DNA from: Pycnopodia helianthoides
Lineage: Eukaryota > Echinodermata > Asteroidea > Forcipulatida > Asteriidae
Direction of reading: 5' to 3'
Assembly (NCBI GenBank): GCA_032158295.1
Contig: CM063251.1
Span: forward strand, 7,598,253 to 7,662,252
DNA length: 64,000 nt
Shown here: positions 1-9,827 of the stretch, one piece after another
Layout of the letters: the number at the start of each line of letters is the position of its first letter
Position numbering within the stretch: position 1 is the first letter of the stretch
Made by a program: the position numbers and the translations under genes
The notes under the pieces: model-generated
What the model saw: the letters and a program-made list of their open reading frames with translations, nothing else
The model's database searches: none
Told to the model about the DNA's origin: nothing

Positions 1-230
1 GGGGCCAGGACGATAAAGGCTGGTGATATTGTTCAGCTATAGGACAAGGAGATCCAATCCGTAGAACAGCAAGGTCAGAAGAAGGTATCCACGAGTTAAG
101 GAGAAGACAGTGCGTGGACGAAAACAGTCGGTAGAAAATCACAACATTTGGTGGACGGCAGGAAAAATTCACCGGAGGTATAGGAAGCGGCAGTTCGATG
201 ACTTTGGCAGGTTAAAGTCGCTGCTACCAA
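1..230 (-). mobile_element. LTR retroelement: internal leader with primer-binding site, cut by window edge
   Basis: Read on the minus strand, a terminal TTACA is followed after one base by TGGTAGCAGCGACT (positions 229 down to 216). This resembles a primer-binding site complementary to the 3' end of an initiator-Met-type tRNA, whose 3' end is ...GCTACCA. The rest runs off the left edge of the window, so no gag or pol is visible. No long ORF is present in this leader. The identification rests on the LTR end plus primer-binding-site pairing only. Confidence 0.55.
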
Positions 231-726
231 TGTAACACGTAAAATAGGTGTCACTACTAGATAAGTATAGCTGGCCGAAGATATATATAAATAACACACA
301 TAGATGAATCCTTATCTTTGGGCTTTCAGATAAAGAGGTTTATTACAACTCTGGCTAGACAAAGATATTGGATGTGGGTGTATCGTGTTAAAGAAGAAAG
401 AGTAGAATAGAATGAAGAATACTGGATCGGGCCACAGTGCAAGATTTTGCACTGGGCTAACCAGGAGGGTCTGTCGATAAGAGCAGAACAGAGAAGAATA
501 AAGCTAAAGATGAAACTAAGGACATTTTATAGTGGGGACAGACTAGGTGGTCATTTTGGTCACTGCACATGGTTGGGGGGGCAAGGGAAGGAACCGTGGG
601 AGTGGAATGTGAGGTTAATTAAGGATGAGACAGTATGATGAGATTTATGGGGAAGGATTAAGGGGGAAGGGCTGTTACTAACTATAGGGACCCATGTGGA
701 ACAATAAACCATAATCTTGGCTTACA
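231..726 (-). mobile_element. Putative 5' LTR of the left-edge retroelement
   Basis: The 496-bp stretch begins TGTAA and ends TTACA on the plus strand, the short inverted termini expected of an LTR, and its inner end abuts a primer-binding-site-like sequence. On the minus strand it contains AATAAA near 345-340 and an AT-rich TATATATA run near 280-292. The second LTR would lie outside the window, so neither its identity nor a target-site duplication can be tested here. The outer boundary at 726 is less certain than the inner one. Confidence 0.5.
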
Positions 727-1660
727 ATATTATAAGTCATACGTTCGCTTAGGTAGCGTTTCATGCTAGATACCTGTTAATACGTAATGCGGCTGCGTTA
801 ATAAGTTGAGCGTTTGACGCACCTGCAAGCCAAAATGCAATTTGCCCGTAAAGATGGCGTCTACTGGGAACTGTCTATACATGTACATGAGGAGTTACCG
901 AAGCGCGACGTTTGCTACATAACAATGACAGTTCTTACAACGCCTGTCAACGCACCTACGAATCGGGGTAAGAATTACCAACGCACAACAACGCCCCACA
1001 ACGCCAACAACGCTTGGAAATGCCTACAACGCATTGCAACGCCTAACAATGCGTTGGCCTATTTTGATACGGCGCCTTATGGCTCCCTTCATTTCAAAGG
1101 ACGGAACAGTTTTGTAAAAACATACAATGTGCAGAGTGTAATTTTATGTTGCTGAATACATTTAGTGAGTAGGCCACAAGGTTTTCTAGATTTGTTAGTT
1201 CAACGAGTCTTAAATTAATACAACTGGCTTTTTTTTGCCCTGGGCGCATGTAGATTGTGAGGATGGTTGATTCACACGATATAATACAGCATGCCTATTA
1301 TACTGATTAGCGATATGATTAACTTATAACTAACAAGTTTTCGAGAAAAAGAAGAAGACTAAATTAGCCGGCTCCAGCAATTTCGGCAGACTCAACTCAG
1401 TTTTGGAGTAAAATTGCGAGAAATAATTATTGATTTTGCTGTAATTTTGGTATTAGATGTGTGGCAATGGCTATATGCGTGTATAAACAGACGTTGTGAT
1501 TCCGCTAGACAAGAACGAAGGACATAATGGTTTTTACAGGGGTATTTTTTAGAACTCATTCATCTCTATATAATGCTTTATTGATGGTTTATTATACCAC
1601 CATCAATCAGGTTTTCCAGGGGGGAGTTGTTAGTTCAAAGAGACGAAATGCTGACCTGTG
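727..1660. other. Gene-free stretch with a CAACGC-rich patch
   Basis: No convincing coding region. Between about 930 and 1060 the hexamer CAACGC or a one-base variant recurs about a dozen times at irregular spacing. The 113-codon open frame across it is low-complexity and matches no family I recognise. Confidence 0.5.
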
Positions 1661-1915
1661 CCCAATTTCATAGAGCTGCTTAACGGCCGATTGTGTGCTT
1701 TCCATTTCATAGCGCTGCTAACCGTAAGCGAACGATGCCAACCTTCCAGTGCTTACTGTATGAAAATGAATGACACAACCATGCAAACCCATGGGGAATG
1801 CACAAGCTGGCTGCCCAAGTTTCTTGCTAACTTGTGAAATACGCTTATGCTTAATAAGCGAATTTTTCTGCTACAGTAATTTGCTTACCGTGAAGCAGCG
1901 CTATGAAATTGGCCC
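1661..1915. mobile_element. Foldback MITE, GGGCCCAATTTCATAG family, copy 1
   Basis: The element starts CCCAATTTCATAGAGCTGCT and ends with the inverted complement AGCAGCGCTATGAAATTGG. The ends are therefore long terminal inverted repeats around about 200 bp without an ORF. Related copies occur at 6628-6910, 38734-38926, 44620-44787 (decayed) and 52690-52820 (right half). Confidence 0.8.
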
Positions 1916-3502
1916 CTGTGTGAACCAAGTCTAAACATTAATTTGTGCGTGGAGAAGACCGCGACTGAAGTTGTACCATTTTGCAAACTGCTGTTTTGGA
2001 GTCTGCGTACTATGTTATAATGTATTTAAGACATAAAGCTGACTTCTTTATTCGTACAAAACTGTCAATATGTTTCCATTCTTGATGTTATAATGAATGT
2101 TTAATTTAATTATTGATCTGATCTGATTTGCGGTTATATCCCTGAGATTTGTGAATGTTTTTGATGGTTGTTTTCACCATGTGAAAAAGACGATTGCGAA
2201 AGAATTGCGTAATCTGGTGTAAAATGGTATCGCTTTCAATCTTGGTTAAGATTAATGAACAGTCATTTCAGAAGATACCCTGAATGTTTTCACTGTTTAT
2301 TAATATCATCTGTAAAATCTAATATTTATATACTAGCAATAATGTGCCCCGAAACGGTCATTTGTAAAATGGCCGCACGGCCGTCAGTGACGGATCCAGT
2401 AGCCCAATATTCAGATTTGTTCGTAATATTCTCTATGTCTGTCCCAAATTGTGTGCTTTTATCGAAAAAAAACATTATATAGGTGTAATGCGTGAACGTT
2501 CTCTGGAAAGAAACCATGTTTGGGATCAAGAATATAGTGTACCTTTTAGAATGGTGCTTTGCTGATAGAAGATAAAAACAGTACATTTAACTTTCCCCAA
2601 ACCCCAGTCCTAATAACTGAACGAGAGTGTGGTATTTGTACACTTTTGGTAACAGCTCAAAATCAGTGTCCACATTTTGTGTGATTCAACATGCTTGAAC
2701 AAACAAACCTGTGAAAGTTTGAGCTCAATTGGTCATCGAGGTCACGACGAGAAAATAGTAAAAAAGAGACCTCATGTGTTTTCTGTTTTTTCAAACATCG
2801 AGTTAATTACGCGTGATAAAAACTATTCTTTTACTCAACTCTCAGAAACGAAAGCATTTTTGGCAGAAATATTTTAATGGACCCTTTCTACCATCCTTTG
2901 AATCATGTAAGTTGTGTGTGAATCTGTAAAGATTTGTGTTTTTCGATCTTACCAATAGTGTAGAGGGCCTTTGAATACATTTCCAATTTGTTGTTAAAGG
3001 AACTTTACATAATTGGTTTTGCTAACAAAACAGTTGCTGGCAGTGTAAGCACTTCATGCATGCCAGGGCCAGCTTTATCACTTATGACAAAATGGTCCGA
3101 CACCAGTTTGCTTGAATGGGTTTTAACAGCACACGCTGGCCGTCTGGGAACAGGAATATATTGTACCTTTTAGAATGGTGTTTTGCTGAAAGAAGAAAAA
3201 GAACAGTAGGCCTATACGTTAAATTTTCCCATAACTCCCAGTCCTAATAACTGAACGAGAGTGTGGTTTAAATGAAAGTTATATAAATATATTTCCAGTA
3301 AACATGTTTTATTAAGCTGTGCCTCTGGCAAGGCCATGATCAAGATTTATCATGCAGACAAAAGGTCTGACACTATTTTGCTTGAATCGGTTTGAACAGC
3401 ACTGGCTGTTATAATGGGGCTGGCTCACAAAGTGCTCTCAGCTTGGTCCAAGCGCCTCATCCAAATGCCGCGCTGTGCTTGAATTTTTGATGACTTGATA
3501 AG
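1916..3502. repeat. Gene-free stretch with decayed direct repeats
   Basis: No gene seen. Positions 2529-2640 and 3152-3268 are diverged direct copies sharing GTACCTTTTAGAATGGTG and CCTAATAACTGAACGAGA. Positions 3085-3145 and 3357-3412 are another diverged pair. Positions 2640-2990 and 2993-3080 resemble degraded pieces of the GGAACATTACAGAATTGG element found intact at 14438. Confidence 0.55.
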
Positions 3503-3806
3503 ATCCGACGGACAACCCACAACTCCGACGGACAACCCACAACTCCGACGGACAACCCACAACTCCGACGGACAACCCACAACTCCGACGAACAACCCAC
3601 AACTCCGACGGCCCAACTCACAACTCCGACGGACAACCCACAACTCCGACGGACAACCCACAACTCCGACGGCCATCTCACAACTCCGACGGCCATCTCA
3701 CAACTCCGACGGACAACCCACAACTCCGACGGACAACCCACAACTCCGACGGCCCAACTCACGACTCCGACGGACAACCCACAACTCCGACGGCTCAACT
3801 CAAAAC
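3503..3806. repeat. 20-21 bp minisatellite, about 14 units
   Basis: Unit CACAACTCCGACGGACAACC repeats head to tail. Variant units carry GGCCATCT or the one-base-longer GGCCCAACT in the second half, so unit length alternates between 20 and 21. Several reading frames on both strands stay open only because the unit has no stop; the resulting repetitive ORFs are not evidence of genes. Confidence 0.95.
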
Positions 3807-4404
3807 AACGACGGAGGCTGTCCTCTGTGGAACACCATACACATGTTCATGTACATGTAGGTCACAGTATCTAGTCACTGTAGGTCACTGTATGGAGGTC
3901 CCGATTGTCGCGCGAGAAGTATATACTGCAGGCCTACGTGTACTGGATATATACGTGTGTGTATAGCGCCTTTTGCATCACCAGTACGTGTACATAGTTG
4001 GCCTCATTTAAAATGCAGGAATAACGCAAACACGGACCAATGAGAGTGCTTTATTGTGGGTATTGGCTCTTGTGTGGAACGAAAAAAAAATCGCCCCCCG
4101 TGCGCGTGGTTTGTCTCTTTTGCCCCACGAGAAACGGGACCGGCTGTACGTCCACGCGTACGGGACATGCCCCCAAGGTTTACCCGCTAGCTCCCCACGC
4201 TGATGCGCCGTAACGCTTCGGCGTTGCACGGACTCTCTGAATGCGAATCTTACGTTCGATTTTTTATCATTATTTACAACTTGTATCCATAAACTGAATA
4301 CATATAGTCTTTTTTGTCAAATACTCATGAATAATTGTTTTAAAAAAATACTAAAATTTGGTTCAGTAATTTACTTATATAAGGCTAGAAGTAAAACTTA
4401 CTCT
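3807..4404. other. Gene-free stretch, CpG-rich between 4080 and 4260
   Basis: No recognisable gene. Positions 4080-4260 are richer in CpG than the surroundings and hold a short open frame on the minus strand with no recognisable similarity. It could be an old promoter or part of an unknown mobile element. Confidence 0.4.
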
Positions 4405-4461
4405 GAAGATCACGTTACTTTTCGGAACCACATTTCGGTTCCGAAAAGTCACGTGACCTTC
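4405..4461. repeat. 57-bp hairpin with E-box in the stem
   Basis: Two 25-nt arms (4405-4429 and 4437-4461) pair with two mismatches around the 7-nt loop ACATTTC. The right arm contains TCACGTGAC, a CACGTG E-box; the matching left-arm site is CACGTTAC. It may be the core of a foldback element. Confidence 0.8.
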
Positions 4462-5159
4462 GTTTTTTGAAAAATGCTCGAAAACGGCCAAATTTGATGG
4501 TTTCTTTTATGAACCATTCTTCTCCATTCCAGGAAGACCTTTGGAATCAAGTTTTAGTCTATTTTGTAGCCCAAATAGCCCAACGAAGCCGGTGTGTCCC
4601 TTTAACGTATTCTTTGAATCCCACCCCAACCCTGTAGCTGAGGTTCATCCCATTGCCTGTACTTCAATCCCGTTCCCGGTCCGGTGTTTGACGAGAAGAC
4701 CGTGGTGCTGTGACCTACCACGGCAGGGAATCGACACCACCGTGCCAAAAGTACCACAGGTAGAGAGGCCGACGCCCAGCGACTGAAGCTGAACGACACA
4801 ATCCTTTCATGCCAAATATCATGTGTGCCTGTTAATTAAACCCTTGGTAACGTTTGATTTTTAAAATCATACGCACTCTTTAGGGAGGAATGAAAATAGG
4901 CAACTCATTAAGTATATTATACTAATTAGCAGTAGACAAAAGAAAATTAAAAACCCTGAGCTGCCTTGTATAAGCTGTCCCCTGAGGCAAGGTCAGATTA
5001 CCCTGGTCAGTCTACCCCATTAAATGTTGACAGACACATGGCTGGTCGATTACAAATACCTCCCTGGCCAGGAAAATTTTTCTGTTAAGGGATATGTCAT
5101 TTTGTTCTATTTGGGAGGGCAAAAAAATGCCTATATCCTATGCTTTAACCAAGGGTTTA
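4462..5159. other. Gene-free stretch
   Basis: Open frames of about 80 codons at 4541-4799 on both strands have no recognisable motif and overlap each other. I see nothing that supports a gene or a defined repeat. Confidence 0.4.
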
Positions 5160-5940
5160 TAATAATAGTAATATGGGTATTTATATAGCGCCTTTAACAA
5201 AGATCAAAGCGCTGAACAATTAAACAAGAACAATGCAAAGAAACAAGAAAAAACAAAACACAAGACAACAAAGGATTAATGACGAGGCTGACTGAAAAGT
5301 AGGTTTTGAGGTTTTTCTTGAAGATGGCAGTAGAAGATGATTCCCTGATGAGTTTAGGTAACTTGTTCCATTCCTTGGGCCCGGCCAGAGAAAAAGACTT
5401 GGAGCCGGCAGATCGAGACGGCCAGAGAAAAAGACTTGGAGCCGGCAGATCGAGAACGCCTGTGCTCACAGAGAAGGGATTTATCAGAGGAGGACCGCAG
5501 ACCTTCTCTGCCAGTGGTATATAAGAGGACAACAGATCGGAAAGATAATTTGGAGCAAGACCCTGGGAGCATTTATAGACATAAAGAAGCAGCTTGAAAA
5601 GAATACGATCATGAATGGGAAGCCAGTGGAGTTGGGGCAAAAGATTGGAAGCACTAGCAAAGCGAGGAGCCAGGTATATGAGACGGGCAGCACGGTTTTG
5701 GAGTTTCTGAAGTCTGTTTTGTTCAGCCTGGGTAATACCATAGAGAATGGCATTGCCGTAGTCCAGACGAGAGGTCATGAGGGAACGTTGCATGGTGGCA
5801 GGTATCCTGGTCAAGAAATCTGCGGATACGATGAAGATTGCGAAGGGGGAAATTAATTGATTTAGAAACAGCAGTGATGTGATTAGACATGGACATGGAT
5901 GGATCGAACATGATGCCCAAAGGGTTTTAATGACTTCCTT
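5160..5940 (-). pseudogene. 5'-truncated non-LTR retrotransposon (CR1/L2-like), 3' end of reverse transcriptase ORF
   Basis: On the minus strand 5814-5194 encodes the region that follows the reverse transcriptase palm in CR1/L2-like LINEs: SRLDYGNAILYG (about residues 15-26), then LQKLQNRAARLIY (about 35-47), then LHWLPIHDRI (about 62-71) and WNKLPKLIR. The preceding part (HITAVSKSINFPLRNL) lies in another frame at 5723-5920, so at least one frameshift separates them. After the stop at 5194 there is a GCGCTATATAAATACCC tail and an ATT-rich microsatellite, the usual 3' end of such elements. Codons 5391-5456 include a 33-bp direct duplication absent from normal family members. No endonuclease or catalytic YxDD part remains, so it is dead on arrival by 5' truncation. 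The exact clade is uncertain. Confidence 0.85.
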
Positions 5941-6119
5941 ATTTATAAGTGCGTTCGATTAGCTTCCCCGGTTCGACCCAATTCTAATTCCATGCAGTCT
6001 GTTCGAATTAGGTGGTGCTAATTACACTTTGTCGCTAAAAACTTATTTTCATTGGTTCTTGGTTGGCCTATAACAACTCCTGGCTGCTAGAGTCAATCAC
6101 AGGCTGTTGTATGCACTGT
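5941..6119. other. Short gene-free stretch
   Basis: Unique-looking sequence between the LINE remnant and a small tandem repeat; nothing recognisable. Confidence 0.3.
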
Positions 6120-6182
6120 GTATCGATCGCTTGGTCTTCTGTATCGATCGATCAATCTTTTGCATCGATCGATCGGTCGTTT
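6120..6182. repeat. 21-bp tandem repeat, 3 units with ATCGATCG
   Basis: Three 21-bp units, each beginning GTATCGATCG or GCATCGATCG, lie head to tail and are followed directly by the SINE fragment. Confidence 0.85.
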
Positions 6183-6185
6183 ACA

Positions 6186-6350
6186 TGGCAGTTGTGTTCC
6201 TGAGCAAGACACTTAATTGCTTCATACTTCGGATTTGACGTAAAGCTGTGGGTCCAGATGTAACCAACTACACTAATACCGTGAAGGGAAGGGGTTTGCC
6301 CGGTGTTTCTGGCATGGTTAGCTGCAAAATGTGCAACATCACCTTGTTAG
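6186..6350 (+). mobile_element. SINE fragment (body, tRNA head lost)
   Basis: It shares the body seen at 32573-32930, 32984-33325 and 40272-40560: GAGCAAGACACTTAA, a TGACGTAAAGC-type block and GAAGGGGTTTGCCC. The tRNA-like head and the 3' tail are missing. Confidence 0.65.
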
Positions 6351-6627
6351 AGAGAATGGGCCATGGTGATTGAAGTTGACGTTATTCTTTAGTTTTCTGC
6401 TTTCTATAATTTGTTGCATCTTTTGTAACATTACATTAATAATAATAATATATAATAATAATAACAGCATTTATAAAGCGCCATATATCCAATAAATTGC
6501 TCAAAGGCGTGGTATTTGCAGGGAGTTTTTACTCTGTTCACTATGCCCGCCGCCTAAATTATTTTATCAAAATCTCGTAAATGAGGGCAGCAAACAAACA
6601 TGACGTCACTTTACGTATTTAATGCCT

Positions 6628-6910
6628 GGGCCCAATTTCATAGCGCTGCTTAACGGCAGATTCTGTGCTTACGTACGAGTTTCTATTTCATAGCGCTGCT
6701 AACCGTAAGCACACGAAAAGGTATGCTAACCTTCCGGTGCTTACTGCCCGAAAATGAATGACGTAACAATGCAAATACATGGTGAACGCGCAAGATGACT
6801 GCCTCATTTTCTTGCTAACCTGTGAAATACGCTTATGGTTAAGCAAATTTTTCTGCTACAGTTAGCACGAAAATTTGCTTACCGTTAAGCAGCGCTATGA
6901 AATTGGGCCC
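6628..6910. mobile_element. Foldback MITE, GGGCCCAATTTCATAG family, copy 2 (nested)
   Basis: Begins GGGCCCAATTTCATAGCGCT and ends AGCGCTATGAAATTGGGCCC, near-perfect terminal inverted repeats. A second internal copy of the terminal motif (CTATTTCATAGCGCTGCTAA) sits about 55 bp inside the left end. It lies inside the larger TTAA-type element. Confidence 0.9.
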
Positions 6911-6965
6911 TGATGGTCTGTACTGAGTAGTGTTCATACGTTTTGGATAAAATATTTCCTTGCTT

Positions 6966-7082
6966 GATGGGAGACTTTTGGATGCAAGGTTACAGCAGAC
7001 TTACCAGGTAAATGTTAATTGTTTACGTTGTTCTGAGCATGCGCAGTTTCTGAGAACGATGAATTTACCTGGTAAGTCTAAT
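6966..7082. mobile_element. Small foldback element, GGGAGACTTTTGGAT type
   Basis: Shares GGGAGACTTTTG and the inverted pair ACTTACCAGGTAAAT...ATTTACCTGGTAAGT with the complete copy at 40130-40272. The right end is degraded here. Confidence 0.65.
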
Positions 7083-7714
7083 GCTATCTATAATATGCGT
7101 TACCGGAAGTCTATACCATTGGTGCCCAGTGCACATTTCACATTTCAGCTATAATTCCCAAATATTGTGCCTTCGGCGCTCTGTAGGTCACAACAAACAA
7201 ATGCAATCTATTCATTCGCTTTTTAACAGAGGGAACTCTTTGTGTTACTTGGCATGTCACAAGCACACCGTCTATTCATTCACCTTTGAAAGGCGCGGGT
7301 AAGCTTACCAGGTGTTTCGTCATCGCAGAGGCCGATGCATGAATATTCACCCTGCTGTAATGACTCACAATAAAGGAACCTTGTGCAACGTTCGTCGTGT
7401 ATGTAAATTGTGGGTGGAGCTACCCAGGGAGAGCTGTTCATTGGCTCTGACGTTGTCGACTGGCCGACGTACCTCCAAAATGTAAGAACACTACTGTGAC
7501 CTCACTATTCTTTTGAACTTTTGGAGACACCGACTGCTGTTGTTCCGATTTTGCCTAAAGGCGGGGGTGAAAAGAGGCTTAGAAACTGCGTTGTAAACGA
7601 ATACCCATTCATTCTATAACTCTGTCACAGTGTTTTCTTGGTAGATATAGGTGTATTTAGGGATGTAAAAATTTGTTTTTAAGAGTGACCGCTAGCGTGG
7701 CCCAACCTCTTTAA

Positions 7715-8147
7715 CCCATATAAGGTGCTATAATTATGGGTCTCTGTACGCACGACGTGAATTTGACACTTTGATACGCTTTGATAAAGCCCTAAATAGT
7801 ACAACATGAGTGTTATGTTTAGATTTATTGCTTGGTGACAAAGGTTCTCCAGATACTATCAATCTACCCTCTCCCCTTCCCAGTCCCCCTCCCCTTCGCT
7901 GCCTATCCCCTTCTCAGCCCCATTTTCAAGCCTCTCCCCCTTCCGTGGTCCTCATCCCCTTCTCGGGCCCTTCTAGATCCCCTCGGTCGTTTAAAAAGAA
8001 AATACACTAAGAAACGTTTATATGCTAAGTTTATATTCCAATTTTTTATTTTCTCGAGAGATGTTAAAAACATTTTAGGGTGTGGTTTTCTAAGTTTATT
8101 GAAAATAGATAATAATTTTAGGCAACGTAAATTAAAATTGTCAGCAA
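7715..8147. other. Gene-free stretch with a CCTCCCC-rich patch
   Basis: A pyrimidine-rich patch (7866-7985) opens frames on both strands. No family similarity is recognisable and I see no gene. Confidence 0.4.
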
Positions 8148-8586
8148 TAGACTGGTGCAAGTCTTGCGCGTTATCGAAAACGAGAAAACAAGTCGAACGA
8201 AGACTGTTTTATTTTTTTTTAATGAAAACTTGGGACGAGGATGCTTGCTTTTTTTTAGAAACCCCATTCGGGTATCATGCTGCTTTGTGCGATTATTAGT
8301 CCTACATATGGTTTACTGATAATATGAACGTCAGTTGGGCAAAATTCTTAACTGTTTAAAAGTGACCGGCAACAAAGCTCTGGTCTGTTCTCGAGGTTTT
8401 TTTTCGTCGATTTGTTTAACATGCTTTACTTTCGAATAAATTTTACTTTCCCAACAATTTAAAATCTGTTTTGATAGCCATAATAACTAAAGTATTTGAA
8501 GAAGCAGAATCACGTCGTAAAACGCTACATGGTTGGGACCAACTTGGTCCTGGAGGTTTGATTACTCGCTAGACTTGCACAGTCTA
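8148..8586. mobile_element. MITE with GACTTGCACAGTCTA termini, copy 1
   Basis: Left end TAGACTGGTGCAAGTC and right end GACTTGCACAGTCTA are inverted repeats flanked by TA, as in Tc1/mariner-type MITEs. Internal blocks (TTTTACTTTC, GGTTGGGACCAACTTGG) recur in the copies at 34041-34497, 37330-37875 and 46163-46701. Confidence 0.8.
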
Positions 8587-9323
8587 TTACCATTTCATTG
8601 TTCATTTTTGAATTAGTGCTTTGTGATAAAAATCGAAACATTTTAGATACTGAGAAAGAGTTGGCGAAAATATTTAAACTTATCGAGAAGAAAAAATCAA
8701 CACACAAACATGTGTTTTGATTAAAGATGAAAATGCATTTTTTTTTTTTTTTTTTTACCGAGTCAGACAAATTAAATTCTTATTCTCAATAATGTTAAAT
8801 ATTTGTAAATAACCGCGATCCGATTTCTGTTCTTTTATCAAATGAAGAAATATTTTTCTTTGTAATAAAAACGTTTGAAGGTTTCTTTCTGGTTCTTTCC
8901 GAAGTATATTTGTTTCAATCCAAAATGTTGTGGATAAACCCTATATTAGAACAGTTGATAGAGTTGTTGTTCTCCATGTACTTCATTTGGATTTCAAATA
9001 AAAATGAAGTTCGAGTCAAAGTTTGTGGTAACTGTTTGAAGTTCAAGAAATAGTGGTACACAAGCACTTGGATGAAGATAATAACACTCGGATGAAGTTA
9101 TTTCTCTAAAAACGATGAAGCAGCAACTCTATACGTTTCGCTGATGATCCAATTGTCCTCTTAGAAAACTAATCATCCGTTTGAGAATCAGGAATGTCCG
9201 GAGACGACTATTTCTAACGTTGATTTGCACGGAGTGAACAATCAGTCTTGAGTAAAGTAACTACTTTTAAGAAACTTCAAATCTCGCCGCCCCGTTTTCT
9301 GGGAAAGTGGACATTCACAAAAC
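8587..9323. other. Gene-free stretch, downstream of lectin 1
   Basis: Contains a T(18) run near 8738-8757 and otherwise unremarkable AT-rich sequence. The part next to 9323 would be the 3' UTR of the minus-strand lectin. No AATAAA was assigned with confidence. Confidence 0.4.
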
Positions 9324-9827
9324 TTAATTTGAACCAGGTCTTGGCCTCTCGCAGATGAATGGCTGGGGACCGTGGTGGCATTTGTAGTCATTCCAGAAAC
9401 CGGACAACGAGACTACCTCGACGCAATCTTCATCTCCTGAGTTATCGGGCTGGCTGGGGTTCCAGTTGTTGTAAGTCATGGGTCGGTTAATACCAACCCA
9501 AGTGAATTGTCCCTCGGTCGAGACATCTTGTAGACCTATCCAGTAGTGCGAGTGCAACCCTCCACTTTTCTCGGCGAAAAGATGTTGAACGAATTCAGCC
9601 TCCCCTTTGGTGCCGAGCGACACGAGGTTTGCCTTGTGGTCCAGGCCGTTGCAGTGGCTCTGAGCGTCGTGCCAATCCAGGGACTTTCCGATGTAGCGGT
9701 AGCAACGATTGCCGCGTAGGGTCCAGAACTGTGGGCAGCAGGTTACAGCGGCTGCAGTACCCGCTTGGACTGGTGAGAGACCCACGGCCAAGTAGGTGAT
9801 GAAAACGATTTGTAGTATCTCTTTCAT
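9324..9827 (-). CDS. Secreted C-type lectin, echinoidin-like, QPD motif
   Basis: Intronless 167-residue frame. The start is the ATG at 9827-9825; the longer reading from 9848 would need a GTG start and adds residues before an otherwise ideal signal peptide (about 1-23, hydrophobic core ILQIVFITYLAVGL). One long-form C-type lectin domain follows: the N-terminal CC pair (30, 31) in CCPQFW, Cys42, Cys59, YWIGLQ (95-100), QPD (126-128), EDC (133-135), WND (145-147), Cys150 and Cys159. In this family QPD plus WND forms the calcium-dependent sugar site and QPD usually favours galactose. The protein is probably a soluble secreted lectin for innate recognition or aggregation, as with echinoidin; that role is inference. 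It is divergent to the EPN lectin at 10464, with 636 bp between start codons. Confidence 0.93.
   Translation of the reverse strand: MKEILQIVFITYLAVGLSPVQAGTAAAVTCCPQFWTLRGNRCYRYIGKSLDWHDAQSHCNGLDHKANLVSLGTKGEAEFVQHLFAEKSGGLHSHYWIGLQDVSTEGQFTWVGINRPMTYNNWNPSQPDNSGDEDCVEVVSLSGFWNDYKCHHGPQPFICERPRPGSN

Larger units (their letters stand above)
6352..7714. mobile_element. TTAA-type MITE (GAGGTTGGGCCA family) broken by nested insertions
   Basis: The ends match uninterrupted copies at 24123-24614 and 39114-39607: the left end reads AGAGAATGGGCCATGGTGAT and the right end GTGGCCCAACCTCTTTAA. Against the 24 kb copy, this copy has extra blocks: an ATT-rich tail with GCGCCATATAT near 6430-6510, the foldback element 6628-6910, a small foldback near 6966-7082, and further unrelated sequence near 7180-7460. 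The full stretch is therefore about 870 bp longer than its relatives. Confidence 0.75.

Noticed and set aside
3457..3860. Repetitive ORFs of 83-121 codons on both strands
   Set aside because: They come from a stop-free minisatellite unit; opposite-strand frames are equally open.
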